A DNA stretch of 64,000 nt from Bdellovibrio bacteriovorus. GTDB taxonomy: Bacteria; Bdellovibrionota; Bdellovibrionia; Bdellovibrionales; Bdellovibrionaceae. Below, one piece after another: positions 1 to 9,225 of the stretch (the stretch's first letter is position 1; each line of letters opens with the position of its first letter). Location of the stretch: NCBI RefSeq assembly GCF_025558485.1, contig NZ_CP102930.1, forward strand, positions 62,001 to 126,000. The letters are read 5' to 3'. The notes under the pieces are model-generated. The model saw nothing but the letters and a program-made list of their open reading frames with translations, made no database searches and was not told the DNA's origin. The position numbers were made by a program, and so were the translations under genes.

Positions 1-538
1 GGTACAGAACAAAGCCTGCGGCCCCCGTCGCGACAATCAGAACCACAAACATCAGCTTTTTTACCAGTGAGTAACTTTTGAAAGCCGCAGTCCCCGCACC
101 CAGATTTTTTTTCAGCCCGACCATCAGCGACTTTAACCACGCCACAGTCAGTGGTCCGGCGTTAACCACACGATGGCGCGCCTGTTCTTTAAACTTTCTG
201 AAACTTAAGCGCATCACTGTGCGCTTCATTTTTATTTTATAGGAAATTCGGGGAAGAAACGGAAACGCTTTTAAAAGCTTCGCGCGCACCCCTGTGGCGG
301 TCTGCCATAACTTTTCCTCTTCAGCCAGAGTGTATTCCAGCTCAAGGCCTTCTTCGTAGATTTCACCGGCACCTTCCACATCAGGGCCAATTTCCCCTAG
401 CGACTGGGCAAATTCAGGATCTTCTTCCGCCAGCACCGAGTCCAAGGACTCCAAAGACATCAGGTCTTCGCCTTCCGCTTCCGGGGCTCCGTCCTTGATC
501 TCTTCCTCTACTTTGGTCGTGTTTTCCTGCTCAGCCAA
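1..538 (-). CDS. Inner-membrane protein of unknown function, N-terminal part (gene runs off the window)
   Basis: The reading frame is open from position 538 to the window edge, so only about 179 residues are seen. The start is probably the TTG at 538, with a G-rich ribosome site (GGGGGA) about seven bases upstream; another in-frame TTG at 544 is too close to it. The first 75 or so residues are strongly acidic, followed by a basic stretch rich in Lys and Arg (around residues 110-135) and then a hydrophobic segment beginning LMFVVLIVATGAAG at about residue 162, where the window ends. This predicts a cytoplasmic tail, one membrane helix and a periplasmic part that is not visible. I do not recognise the family. 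It is divergent from the lipoprotein gene at 642. Confidence 0.7.
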   Translation of the reverse strand, partial: MAEQENTTKVEEEIKDGAPEAEGEDLMSLESLDSVLAEEDPEFAQSLGEIGPDVEGAGEIYEEGLELEYTLAEEEKLWQTATGVRAKLLKAFPFLPRISYKIKMKRTVMRLSFRKFKEQARHRVVNAGPLTVAWLKSLMVGLKKNLGAGTAAFKSYSLVKKLMFVVLIVATGAAGFVLY

Positions 539-641
539 ATGCAATCCCCCAAGACGATTGTAAGGAAGGAACCAAATACGCCGCAAGAACAATTTATAAA
601 CAGAAGTCCATCGGCTAGCATTAAAGGGTAGGAGCTTTTCA

Positions 642-1280
642 ATGAAAGTATTGATTTCGCTATTTGTGGCCTCAATGGCCTTGTCCGGCTGTGCAAATTT
701 CCACCGTTCCACCGAAAGTGGATATGCCGGCAGTCCACAGGACATCCGTTACAGTGACGACGCCGATCGTGGCACCTATGACCGCCAGACACGTCAAACG
801 GCTTACGAACTGGGAAAAAATCCCACCAACCTTAGCGGCAAAGACTTGCAGGAAATCCGCGACCGTCAGCAGGTTCGTCAGCTGGAACGCAGCCTGTCCT
901 CGCGCAAAGAACGCGAACAGTATTCCAAGATTCTGCCCTGGCTGAAAAATGATGCAGAAAAAATTGATTTCCTGTCCGTGCCGTCCATCGAAGGCCGTCA
1001 GCAATGGATCAATCGCAATAATGTCTGGAGTCGCGCCCAAGCCCCGCAAGAGGAAATGAAGGGGCTGATCGAAACACAGGATATCGCCGTGGGAATGCCT
1101 CAGGATTATGTTAAACGCTCTTGGGGTGATCCGATGAGTGTGGAGGTTTCCGGCAACCCAATCTATAAGAACGAACGCTGGAAATATCAGAAGTTTGTTT
1201 CCGCCCCCGAAGGCTATCGCAAAGAAACGCGATATGTTTACTTCGAAGGCGGCCGTGTCGTGGGTTGGGAAACGGAATAG
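642..1280 (+). CDS. Lipoprotein with a BamE/SmpA-like C-terminal region
   Basis: 212 residues. The N-terminus is a lipoprotein signal with lipobox LSGC (Cys17), so the mature protein should be membrane-anchored in the periplasm. Residues 25-120 are charged and partly repetitive helix-forming sequence (many Arg, Gln, Glu). The last 65 residues follow a pattern seen in SmpA/OmlA (BamE-like) domains: G-M-P-x-x-Y-V-x-x-x-W-G-D-P, then a W-x-Y strand and a final strand ending GRVVGWETE. That assignment is inference from pattern only. A ribosome site TAGGAG lies nine bases before the ATG. A GC hairpin at 1298-1315 without a U-run follows and overlaps the end of polA. Confidence 0.8.
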   Translation: MKVLISLFVASMALSGCANFHRSTESGYAGSPQDIRYSDDADRGTYDRQTRQTAYELGKNPTNLSGKDLQEIRDRQQVRQLERSLSSRKEREQYSKILPWLKNDAEKIDFLSVPSIEGRQQWINRNNVWSRAQAPQEEMKGLIETQDIAVGMPQDYVKRSWGDPMSVEVSGNPIYKNERWKYQKFVSAPEGYRKETRYVYFEGGRVVGWETE

Positions 1281-1305
1281 CCTCCCTTACCGCAAAGGGC
1301 CCACC

Positions 1306-3897
1306 TTAGTGGGCCTCGTCCCAGTTGTCCCCGATTGCATAGTTCACTTTTAATGGCACTTTCAACTTCACTACATTTTCCATGATCGACACTAATTGTG
1401 GCGTGTGCTTTTTCAGGCTTTCCTCAAAATCCTCAAAGATCAATTCATCGTGCACCTGCAACAGCATACGCACCGGAACCTGCTCAAAGACCTCAATCAT
1501 GGCCTTTTTAACCAGATCACTGGCCGTTCCCTGAATCGGCGCATTGATGGCTGCACGCTCTCCGAACTTTTTCATGGCCATATTCTTGGAATTAAGTTCG
1601 TCAATGTAACGGCGACGCCCAAACAGTGTTTCAACATAGCCCTTTTCATGGGCTGCTTTCACTGTACCATCAATGTATTCGCGCACATTTTTGAAACGAC
1701 TGAAGTAGCGTTCGATGATGTCTTTGGCCTCGGTTCGGGAAATCCCCAGATTTTCTGCCAGACCGAAAGCCCCCTGCCCGTAAGCAATACCGAAGTTCAC
1801 GGCCTTGGCCGAACGACGATGTTCTGATGTCACTTCCTTCAAGGGCACTCCAAAGACTTCCGCCGCCGTCGCCGCGTGAATGTCCAAATCATCCGCAAAG
1901 GCTTTGCACAAATTCGGGTCTTCAGAAATATGTGCCAGAATACGCAATTCAATCTGGGAATAATCGACAGAAAGAAGTTTCATGCGCGGAGCTGCAATAA
2001 AGGCCTTGCGCACCTGCTGTCCCCGTTCGGTTCTGATCGGGATATTTTGCAGATTTGGCGCGGTGCTAGAAAGTCGCCCCGTGGTTGTCAGAGCCTGGTT
2101 AAAGCTTGTATGAACACGATCGTCCTTGGGATCAATCATCGTCGGCAAAGCATCCACATAGGTGGATTTCAGCTTGGAAAGCTCACGCCAGCTTAGAACC
2201 AGTCTGGCTATTGGATGATCCAGCCCCTGCAAAACCTCTTCATCGGTGGAATACCCTGTTTTGGTTTTCTTCCCGACAGGCAAGCCCAGCTTTTCAAACA
2301 GAATCACACCCAGCTGCTTTGGACTTCCGACATTGAAGGCCTCTCCGGCTGCCGCGTGGATTTTTTCTTCCAGACTCGCAATTTCCCCGGTCAGATCTGC
2401 ACTTTGTTGCGCCAGTAAATCCTTGTCGATACGAACCCCGTAACGTTCCATCGACAGTAAAACACGCGCCAAAGGAAGATCCAGTTCGCGATAAACTTTC
2501 TCACCCTGCACGTTTTGCAACTGATGTTGCAGAGTTTGCGCAAAATTCAAATGGGCATTGTACAAATACGCGGGCGATGCCAGTTCTGGCAAAACATCCG
2601 CCATAAAGCGTGTATAGATTTTGCCAAAATCAGAGGTATCCCCGGCCTTTAAAACGTAGGCCGCTAACTGGGAATCCCATGCCGCTGTCGGTGTGCGAGC
2701 CCCGATTTTATGCCAGAAGTTTTTCAAATCATAACCATGCCATTGAACCTGAAAAGTGTCCGTCAGCCTGCCTAAAAAATCAAAATCAGGAACTTCAATA
2801 ACTTCAGTCGCAGTCCCGACAAAAACTCCACGCGCGTCTGCAAAGCCCCAGAGATCCTGCTTTTCCGTCAGAACTTCCGCAAGCTCCCGGGTGTTCAGGC
2901 TTTTTTCTGTGAAGCTTCGATCCTCTTTGGCAATCACCAGCGTCGGTGTCACATCTTCCGCGACCGCAATGATGGCCCCTGCCGCCGGAGTCGTCACCAG
3001 TTCCTTTGGAGCCGCAGCCGGTGGCACTGCCGGAGCCGTTTCAGAAACAGTTCCAAACAAACTTTTTTCAAAGCTCTTGAAATTAAGTTCATGCAACAGG
3101 GCTTTCAGCTCTTCGGTATGGAAAGGCTTTAACTTGTAGGCATCCAGGTCATTCGGCATCGGCACATCCAAAGAGATTGTAACCAGCTTCTTGGACAACA
3201 GGGCATTTTCCCTGGAGGCAATCAGTTTCTCGCGCACACTTTTACTTTCAACCGTGTCGATATTTTCATAAATATCCTCGACATGCTTGAACTGCTCCAG
3301 CAGCTTGATCGCGCCTTTTTCACCAATGCCCTTTACGCCGGGCACGTTGTCAGAGGTGTCCCCGACAATGGCAAGATAGTCTATGAATTGATCCGGGCGC
3401 ACGCCCCATTTTTCAAAGACCCCCTGGGGATTGTAACGGACGTTTTTCATGGTGTCGTACAGGATAATGTGATCTTCGACCAACTGCCCGAAGTCCTTAT
3501 CACCACTGACAATGAAAACTTCCATGTCGTTACGACGTCCCCACTTTGCAGCAGTTCCTATAATGTCGTCGGCCTCGAAAGATTCCACTTCAAAGGATGG
3601 AACGCCCAAAAGATCCGCCAACTTTTTAATGTACGGAATCTGCTGCGCCAGTTCGTCCGGCATTTCCGTGCGGTGAGCTTTGTAGGCATCATACATAGTT
3701 TTACGGAAAGACGGTTCCTTGCGATCATAGCAAAACACCAGATACTCTGGCTTTTCCTCTTTCAGTAGCTTGATGATCATCGACAGAAAGCCATAAATGG
3801 CATTGACCGGAAGGCCTGACGGAGACGACAGCGGACGAATCGCGTAGTAAGCGCGGAAGAACATGGCGCTGACGTCAATGAGGTAGAGTTTTTTCAT
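1306..3897 (-). CDS. polA: DNA polymerase I
   Basis: 863 residues, normal for the family. Residues 1-290 form the 5'-3' exonuclease, with the FEADDIIGT and SGDKDFGQLV metal-site motifs. The C-terminal half is the family A polymerase: motif A SVDYSQIELR, motif B RRSAKAVNFGIAYG and motif C LLQVHDELIFE are all intact. The middle 3'-5' exonuclease region (about 315-480) is recognisable by WDSQLAAYVL, but the DxE of Exo I is replaced (LWGFADARGVF) and the Exo III Tyr-x-x-x-Asp is not found, so proofreading is probably lost, as in Taq polymerase. It serves lagging-strand processing and repair. Ribosome site GGGAGG lies directly upstream of the ATG. Two proline/alanine-rich stretches link the domains. 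Confidence 0.97.
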   Translation of the reverse strand: MKKLYLIDVSAMFFRAYYAIRPLSSPSGLPVNAIYGFLSMIIKLLKEEKPEYLVFCYDRKEPSFRKTMYDAYKAHRTEMPDELAQQIPYIKKLADLLGVPSFEVESFEADDIIGTAAKWGRRNDMEVFIVSGDKDFGQLVEDHIILYDTMKNVRYNPQGVFEKWGVRPDQFIDYLAIVGDTSDNVPGVKGIGEKGAIKLLEQFKHVEDIYENIDTVESKSVREKLIASRENALLSKKLVTISLDVPMPNDLDAYKLKPFHTEELKALLHELNFKSFEKSLFGTVSETAPAVPPAAAPKELVTTPAAGAIIAVAEDVTPTLVIAKEDRSFTEKSLNTRELAEVLTEKQDLWGFADARGVFVGTATEVIEVPDFDFLGRLTDTFQVQWHGYDLKNFWHKIGARTPTAAWDSQLAAYVLKAGDTSDFGKIYTRFMADVLPELASPAYLYNAHLNFAQTLQHQLQNVQGEKVYRELDLPLARVLLSMERYGVRIDKDLLAQQSADLTGEIASLEEKIHAAAGEAFNVGSPKQLGVILFEKLGLPVGKKTKTGYSTDEEVLQGLDHPIARLVLSWRELSKLKSTYVDALPTMIDPKDDRVHTSFNQALTTTGRLSSTAPNLQNIPIRTERGQQVRKAFIAAPRMKLLSVDYSQIELRILAHISEDPNLCKAFADDLDIHAATAAEVFGVPLKEVTSEHRRSAKAVNFGIAYGQGAFGLAENLGISRTEAKDIIERYFSRFKNVREYIDGTVKAAHEKGYVETLFGRRRYIDELNSKNMAMKKFGERAAINAPIQGTASDLVKKAMIEVFEQVPVRMLLQVHDELIFEDFEESLKKHTPQLVSIMENVVKLKVPLKVNYAIGDNWDEAH

Positions 3898-3961
3898 AGA
3901 GACCTCCCGATGTAAAACCTAAGATCTACACCGCAGAGGCCTGAATGTCGATGCTTGATGC

Positions 3962-4261
3962 TTATTCCAAGTCGGCTTTCACGCGGGCAAAGTCGATTTG
4001 TTCCAAGGCTGTTTTGTCCAGCTCTGCTTCAGCCGCAGGCATGCACATCACTTCGTCGCAACAGGCTTCAGCCTGACGACGAAGGATTTCCAACTGTCCC
4101 TTCAAGGCTCCCTCGATAGAACGATGGCCAGTTTCAAGAGCTTCAACATCTTCAGATGAACAGTGTAAACGACGGGCAAGATCAGAGCGGCTCCAGCCTA
4201 AACGCAGGCGCAGATCGTGAAGAGATTCTTTATTCCAATCAAGATTTTGATTCTCAAGCAT
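3962..4261 (-). CDS. Small helix-turn-helix protein (Cro/CI-like)
   Basis: 99 residues from the ATG at 4261, chosen because AGGGG lies six bases upstream; a GTG at 4279 would add six residues but would place that site inside the gene. Residues 12-60 look like an XRE-type helix-turn-helix: DLRLRLGWSRSDLARRLHC, then SSEDVEALETGHRSIEG. The C-terminal part contains two cysteine pairs (ACCDEVMC) and an acidic tail, which could sense metal or redox state, though no such function is shown. It is 64 bases upstream of polA on the same strand, so a shared transcript is possible. Function unknown beyond likely DNA binding. Confidence 0.8.
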   Translation of the reverse strand: MLENQNLDWNKESLHDLRLRLGWSRSDLARRLHCSSEDVEALETGHRSIEGALKGQLEILRRQAEACCDEVMCMPAAEAELDKTALEQIDFARVKADLE

Positions 4262-4360
4262 ATAAACCCCTAGATTCACTTAAAAAAGTATCCTCTAATA
4301 GAGCAGGAATACTATTTCTATTGTAGGCGGTTTGCACTCGATAATGCGATAGGTCACAGA

Positions 4361-4666
4361 CTATTGTTCAGGGAAAACAAAGACAAGGTCGTGTTCGCCA
4401 GCCAAATCCAATTTATCGCGAGCCTGGCGTTCAATGAAGGACGGGTCCTTGGCTTGTTTAAGCTGACCCGACAAGGCCGCAATGTTCTGACGCGTTTGCT
4501 GAATCTCAAAGGTAATACGATCGAAATCGCGATGCAGCCCCCATAAACGAAAGGCATTCCCATTCACCACGATAGAGATGGAAAAGACGGTAAGGCAGGC
4601 CATTGCCACTTTTGTGGGGCTGTTTAGAAAACGTCGTAAACCTACTGCAAACTGAGTGTAAGACAT
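4361..4666 (-). CDS. FtsB/DivIC-like septum formation protein
   Basis: 101 residues with one membrane helix (about residues 18-36), a coiled-coil stretch (about 44-75: FDRITFEIQQTRQNIAALS) and the typical DivIC/FtsB ending PSFIERQARDKLDLA followed by a beta strand. Family members sit in the inner membrane and bridge FtsL and FtsQ at the division site. The related gene often lies next to eno in other bacteria; here eno is about 2 kb away. For a filamentously dividing predator this would act in septation inside the prey. The ribosome site is weak. Assignment is by domain order and length; sequence search would confirm it. Confidence 0.8.
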   Translation of the reverse strand: MSYTQFAVGLRRFLNSPTKVAMACLTVFSISIVVNGNAFRLWGLHRDFDRITFEIQQTRQNIAALSGQLKQAKDPSFIERQARDKLDLAGEHDLVFVFPEQ

Positions 4667-4701
4667 GGATTTATTCTAGCCAGATCTTGGGTTTGTGGCT
4701 A

Positions 4702-4817
4702 CAGGACCGAAGCCTAGGTCCTGCCTCATTATTATAGATAAAATCAATATATAATATGAATCTTATCAATTCGATTTATTGTCAAAAATCACCGATCTTA
4801 ACTGCAAGAGAGGTGTT
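4702..4817. promoter_or_regulatory. Divergent control region between the FtsB-like gene and the ankyrin-catalase operon
   Basis: Contains a 7-bp palindrome (CAGGACC, eight-base loop, GGTCCTG, 4702-4723) and an AT-rich stretch with a consensus -10 box TATAAT at 4750-4755 reading rightward. No good -35 box is found at the right spacing, so activation by a regulator is possible. I see no certain OxyR or PerR site. Confidence 0.3.
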
Positions 4818-5309
4818 ATGAGAACATGGTCCGACTATCTTAAAACAGCACAAACCGAAGATCCCATCTTCGCATCTGTGCGCGAGGGACATTATTCTGA
4901 AGTTTTAAAGTATTTGGAAAATCTGGGAAACCCCAACTTGCGCAACCATAAGGGCCATTCCCTTCTGATGCTGGCGGCCTACAATGGGCAGTTGCCTCTG
5001 GTCAGTCTTTTAATTTCCTGCCATGCCGATGTGAACTCCCGCGATGATTCCGGAAATACGATCTTAATGGGTGTAGCTTTCAAAGGGCACAAACAAATTG
5101 TCCAGCAGTTGCTTCGCGCCGGGGCTGATCCTCTGGCTGTGAATCCCAAGGGTCAAACCGCACTGACCTTTGCCGAAGCCTTCGGACGCCACGAAGTCGC
5201 AGCATTGCTGGCAGATCTTGACACCGGATACCGCACCGTTCGCCCCCGTTTCTTTCGCCGAATTTCAGCCATGATGAAACTTTTTTCACTGCCAACCAAA
5301 GGAGCTTAA
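4818..5309 (+). CDS. Ankyrin-repeat protein coupled to catalase
   Basis: 163 residues from the ATG at 4818, chosen because GAGAGG lies five bases upstream; a TTG at 4779 is the longer option. Three ankyrin repeats are visible between residues 35 and 140, with the hallmarks G-x-[16 protein letters not shown] and [10 protein letters not shown]. No signal peptide, so cytoplasmic. The stop is four bases from the katA start and the katA ribosome site GGAGC is inside this gene, so they are translated together. Ankyrin proteins beside catalase genes are known in Pseudomonas and Campylobacter, where they support catalase activity, probably by helping heme loading or assembly. The same role is inferred here. 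Confidence 0.9.
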   Translation: MRTWSDYLKTAQTEDPIFASVREGHYSEVLKYLENLGNPNLRNHKGHSLLMLAAYNGQLPLVSLLISCHADVNSRDDSGNTILMGVAFKGHKQIVQQLLRAGADPLAVNPKGQTALTFAEAFGRHEVAALLADLDTGYRTVRPRFFRRISAMMKLFSLPTKGA

Positions 5310-5313
5310 TTCC

Positions 5314-6750
5314 ATGAACAAAAAAACACTGACAACATCCGCAGGTATTCCTGTTTCTGAAAACCAGCACAGCCTGACTTCCGGTCCGCGTGGCCCCGTG
5401 GCTTTGCAGGACTACCATTTGATTGAAAAGCTGGCCCACTTCAACCGTGAGCGCATCCCTGAACGCGTGGTGCACGCCAAAGGCTCTGGAGCTTACGGCA
5501 CCTTTACGGTCACTCACGACATCACTCGCTTCACCAAGGCCAGAATCTTTTCTGACATCGGCAAAAAGACGCCCGCTTTTCTGCGCTTTTCAACCGTGGC
5601 AGGTGAAAAAGGTTCGGCCGACACCGAACGCGATCCGCGCGGCTTTGCTTTGAAGTTTTATACTGAAGAAGGCAACTGGGATATCGTGGGGAATAACACG
5701 CCCGTGTTCTTTGAGCGTGATCCTTTGAAATTCCCGGACTTTATCCATTCTCAAAAACGCGATCCCCAAACCGGCTATAAAAATGCCTTCCGCATTTGGG
5801 ACTATTGGGCAAATGCCCCTGAGGCGCTTCACCAGATCACCATTTTATTTAGCGACCGGGGTATTCCAGATGGCTATCGCTTTATGAATGGCTATGGCAG
5901 CCACACGTTCAGCTTTATCAACGCACAGAATGAACGCGTATGGGTGAAGTTCCACTTCAAATCCATGCAAGGGATTAAAAACCTGTCTGTGGCAAAAGCA
6001 GTGGAACTGGCCGGGACTGATCCTGACTATGCCGGACGCGATCTGTTTGAAGCCATCGAACGCGGAGAATTCCCCAAGTGGGCATTAAAGATACAAATCA
6101 TGAGCGAACGCCAGGCAGAGCAGTTCCGCTTTGATCCGTTCGACTTAACAAAGATCTGGCCACACAAGGAGTTCCCACTGATAGATGTCGGTGTATTAGA
6201 ACTCAACCGCAATCCTGAAAACTATTTTGCCGAAGTGGAACAAGCCGCATTTTCACCAAGCAATGTGCCACCGGGTGTGGGGTTTTCTCCGGACAAGATG
6301 CTGCAAGGGCGACTGTTCGCGTATCCCGATGCTCAACGCTATCGTCTGGGTGTGAACTATCAGTATCTGCCAGTGAATCGTCCGCATTCTGAAGTGAATG
6401 CTTATCACCGCGATGGAGCCATGCGCTTTGATGGCAATGGCGGACGGGCTGACAACTATGAGCCCAATGGCTTCGAAGGCCCTGTCCAAAACAAGTCCTT
6501 CCGCGAACCACCATTGGCGCTGTCAGGCACTTTGGATCGTCATGACTCCCATAAGGACAACGACGACTTCACACAGGCTGGAAACCTGTACCGTATCCTC
6601 AGCGAAGCAGAAAAGGACCGCCTGACAACGAACATCGCAGGCACCATGAAATCCATCCCCGAAGACCTGCAACGCCGGAACATCACCCACTTCACCAAAT
6701 GTGATCCGGACTACGGCACCCGCATCGCCGCCAAACTCGGCCTGAAATAA
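5314..6750 (+). CDS. katA: Heme catalase, small-subunit type
   Basis: 478 residues, normal for small-subunit (clade 3) monofunctional catalase. The distal catalytic His lies in [12 protein letters not shown] (about residue 52), the conserved Asn in VGNNTPVFF, and the proximal heme Tyr in [14 protein letters not shown] (about 335). It breaks hydrogen peroxide into water and oxygen. No signal peptide is present, so the enzyme is cytoplasmic. It is the second gene of the ankyrin-katA operon and ends at a strong hairpin. A predator would need it against oxidants from prey or from its own aerobic life; that is inference. Confidence 0.98.
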   Translation: MNKKTLTTSAGIPVSENQHSLTSGPRGPVALQDYHLIEKLAHFNRERIPERVVHAKGSGAYGTFTVTHDITRFTKARIFSDIGKKTPAFLRFSTVAGEKGSADTERDPRGFALKFYTEEGNWDIVGNNTPVFFERDPLKFPDFIHSQKRDPQTGYKNAFRIWDYWANAPEALHQITILFSDRGIPDGYRFMNGYGSHTFSFINAQNERVWVKFHFKSMQGIKNLSVAKAVELAGTDPDYAGRDLFEAIERGEFPKWALKIQIMSERQAEQFRFDPFDLTKIWPHKEFPLIDVGVLELNRNPENYFAEVEQAAFSPSNVPPGVGFSPDKMLQGRLFAYPDAQRYRLGVNYQYLPVNRPHSEVNAYHRDGAMRFDGNGGRADNYEPNGFEGPVQNKSFREPPLALSGTLDRHDSHKDNDDFTQAGNLYRILSEAEKDRLTTNIAGTMKSIPEDLQRRNITHFTKCDPDYGTRIAAKLGLK

Positions 6751-6782
6751 AAAAACCCTGCGGTATAACCCGCAGGGCTTCT
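6749..6782. terminator. Bidirectional terminator between katA and eno
   Basis: Stem CCCTGCGG / CCGCAGGG (6756-6763 with 6770-6777), six-base loop. The A-run at 6749-6755 gives a clear U-run for transcripts from eno on the minus strand; the plus-strand tail is less U-rich. Confidence 0.85.
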
Positions 6783-6811
6783 AATTTCAAAAATTCTTTT
6801 TCGGCGGCCGA

Positions 6812-8080
6812 CTATCTGAAGGCCGCTTTGTCCCAATACAGCCCCATGCCACCAAGATCTTCTTCGATTCTTAGCAACTGGTTGTACTTCGCAGTTCTTT
6901 CACCACGGCACAAGCTGCCGGTTTTGATCTGATGGCAGTTTAGTGCCACAGACAAGTCAGCAATTGTCACATCTTCTGTTTCACCAGAACGGTGAGACAT
7001 GATCGTGCGGTATTTGTTTCTTTGCGCCAGATTCACAGCATCGAAAGTTTCAGACAAAGTACCGATTTGATTTACTTTCACCAGCAAAGCATTTCCGGCT
7101 TTTTTCTCAAGACCCATGCGCAGACGTTTTGGATTGGTCACGAACAAGTCATCACCGATCAGCTGCATGGTGGAACCCATCTCTGCCGTTGCTTTCACCC
7201 AGGAATCCCAGTCGTCTTCAGCAAAACCGTCTTCGATGGAAACCAGCGGGTATTTTTCCGCCCATGATTTGTAGATACCCAGAAGTTCTGTCGGGCTGAT
7301 GTGGCCACCTTGCCATTGGTATTTGCCGTCTTTGAACATTTCTGTAGAAGCCACATCCAAAGCCAGGAACACGTTTTGCCCCGGATCATAACCGGCATCC
7401 ACGATCGCGTTCATCAAAAGGTCCAAAGCCTCCTGATTGGAACCCAATTTCGGAGCAAAGCCACCCTCGTCACCCACTGCTGTGGAAAGACCTTTTTTAG
7501 CCAGAATCTTTTTCAGCGTGTGGAAGATCTCCGCCCCGGCACGCAGGGATTCTGCGTAAGAATTATTCACTGTTGGAACAACCATGAACTCCTGAATGTC
7601 CAAACCGTTATTCGCATGTGCGCCACCGTTTAAAACGTTCATCAACGGAACCGGCAAACGAGTCGCCTGAGAACCACCGACATAACGGTACAACGGCAAA
7701 CCACAGTCAGCAGCTGCGGCTTTCGCCACTGCCAAAGACACCCCCAGGATCGCATTTGCCCCCAGATTGGATTTATTTTCAGTGCCGTCGATATCACGAA
7801 GAATTTTGTCGATGTAAGTTTGTTCAGTCACCTGAAGACCGATGATTTCCGGAGCGATCTTTTCGCGAACATTATCAACCGCTTTGAAAACGCCTTTACC
7901 CAGGAAACGGTTCTTATCTCCATCACGAAGCTCGCAAGCCTCGTGCGCACCGGTGGAAGCTCCGGATGGAACTGCGGCACGGCCCATATTGCCATCAGCG
8001 GTGGTCACTTCAACTTCGACAGTTGGATTGCCACGGCTATCAAGAATTTCACGAGAGACGATGTTGATAATTTCAGACAT
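6812..8080 (-). CDS. eno: Enolase
   Basis: 422 residues, full length. Converts 2-phosphoglycerate to phosphoenolpyruvate in glycolysis; magnesium dependent. Visible motifs: the N-terminal [16 protein letters not shown], the metal ligands in [19 protein letters not shown] and [10 protein letters not shown], the catalytic Lys in [14 protein letters not shown], and the signature [15 protein letters not shown]. The start overlaps the end of the upstream 341-residue gene by eight bases, so the two are co-translated. A strong terminator follows. Confidence 0.98.
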   Translation of the reverse strand: MSEIINIVSREILDSRGNPTVEVEVTTADGNMGRAAVPSGASTGAHEACELRDGDKNRFLGKGVFKAVDNVREKIAPEIIGLQVTEQTYIDKILRDIDGTENKSNLGANAILGVSLAVAKAAAADCGLPLYRYVGGSQATRLPVPLMNVLNGGAHANNGLDIQEFMVVPTVNNSYAESLRAGAEIFHTLKKILAKKGLSTAVGDEGGFAPKLGSNQEALDLLMNAIVDAGYDPGQNVFLALDVASTEMFKDGKYQWQGGHISPTELLGIYKSWAEKYPLVSIEDGFAEDDWDSWVKATAEMGSTMQLIGDDLFVTNPKRLRMGLEKKAGNALLVKVNQIGTLSETFDAVNLAQRNKYRTIMSHRSGETEDVTIADLSVALNCHQIKTGSLCRGERTAKYNQLLRIEEDLGGMGLYWDKAAFR

Positions 8081-9098
8081 GATGTTTTCCTTCTTTCTCG
8101 GCGTTCTTATTCATAGTTTTTTTTACCAGGTCCATGCTTTCAAAGACTGTGCGCGGATACTGGGTTTTTACGAATTCCCAGTCCACTCGGCGCATGGCCT
8201 CTTTCACCGCCGGGGTCATTTTCCCCTGAGCAGCCAGCATGGTGATCAGTTGCTGCGCGCGCACCATGTAGTCGTGCAGACGTGCCAGGTTCTGACTTAG
8301 AACATACCCCGGTGTTTCACTGTCAAAGTTCAAGTGTGACAGAGATCCTTCATGAGGCAACAGGGAAGAAGCGTTGTTAGAGGCCTCTTCCGGCTGGACC
8401 CCGGTGGATGCTTTCAGATTTTGCTTTTCAATCGCGCGGATTTTCTCTTCCAGATCGCCGACGTATTTTTGCAGATCCTCGCGCTCGCGTTGCGTGCGCT
8501 GAAGATCATCAATCAGACTTTGAAACAAAGCCGGGCTGACCTGATGGCCAACACTTTCACTGAAGATGGAACTTTGTTGCGTGGACCAATTCAACTGAAT
8601 CGTGATGCCTTCCCAGTGACAGACCGCCGCGGGCTGACCGACATACACCGGCAGCGACTCAAACGCCGCTTTCAGGTAGGTCGTTACCAATGGGTATTGT
8701 TCTGCTGGCAAAGGCAAATCAAATGAAATACTGGCTTCGTCACGACGAAGATTTTCAATCGGCGGTTTCGGAGAGATAAAGTACGACAGGAATTGTTCAG
8801 GCTGATTAAAGATTTCCTGAGGATGCGGCATCATACGCAGAACGCTATCCAACACGCCCCAGGCACGCAGCTCCGGGCCTTCATGCCCTGCCCGCAGCAG
8901 AATATTTTCTTCTCTTTTCAGGGGAAGACGCAGAACAGACTCCAGAAAATTTTCCATCTCGGGAGCTGTCATCCAATACGACGAGTCCTTCAGCAGCTCC
9001 ATCGGAAGATGAGCCTGCTCATAGAGCTGGCTGAGGTCTTCGCCCTGCTGCTCCAGAATAGTTAGAACTGCGTTTGAAATCTTACAACTAAAGTGCAC
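8073..9098 (-). CDS. Unknown protein with AraC-ligand-domain-like N-terminus and coiled coil, coupled to eno
   Basis: 341 residues from a GTG start. The first 70 residues ([19 protein letters not shown] and onward) resemble the opening of the arabinose-binding type domain found at the N-terminus of some AraC-family regulators, but no AraC helix-turn-helix follows. Residues 205-235 form a coiled coil rich in Glu, Arg and Lys ([20 protein letters not shown]), followed by a Ser/Pro-rich linker and a helical C-terminus. No signal peptide. It overlaps enolase by eight bases, so a role tied to central metabolism, or simply shared expression, is possible. The exact family is not recognised. Confidence 0.75.
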   Translation of the reverse strand: MHFSCKISNAVLTILEQQGEDLSQLYEQAHLPMELLKDSSYWMTAPEMENFLESVLRLPLKREENILLRAGHEGPELRAWGVLDSVLRMMPHPQEIFNQPEQFLSYFISPKPPIENLRRDEASISFDLPLPAEQYPLVTTYLKAAFESLPVYVGQPAAVCHWEGITIQLNWSTQQSSIFSESVGHQVSPALFQSLIDDLQRTQREREDLQKYVGDLEEKIRAIEKQNLKASTGVQPEEASNNASSLLPHEGSLSHLNFDSETPGYVLSQNLARLHDYMVRAQQLITMLAAQGKMTPAVKEAMRRVDWEFVKTQYPRTVFESMDLVKKTMNKNAEKEGKHHV

Positions 9099-9132
9099 GA
9101 AGAAGGTCTTAGCCTAGTTTCCCCACTCTTTA

Positions 9133-9196
9133 AACACAAAAAAACACCCCCCCTTTTCACTCGGAAAAGAGCACCCGCGTCACGCCTATGACGCGG
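9133..9196 (-). terminator. Double hairpin downstream of the cpaF operon
   Basis: On the minus strand a stem CCGCGTCA / TGACGCGG (9175-9182 with 9189-9196) is followed by a second stem CTTTTC / GAAAAG (9153-9158 with 9164-9169), a G-run and then a U-run (9138-9144). Shape fits an intrinsic terminator, although the G-run between is unusual. Confidence 0.45.
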
Positions 9197-9225
9197 CGTA
9201 GGCGTAAAAAATCACCAGGCACCTT

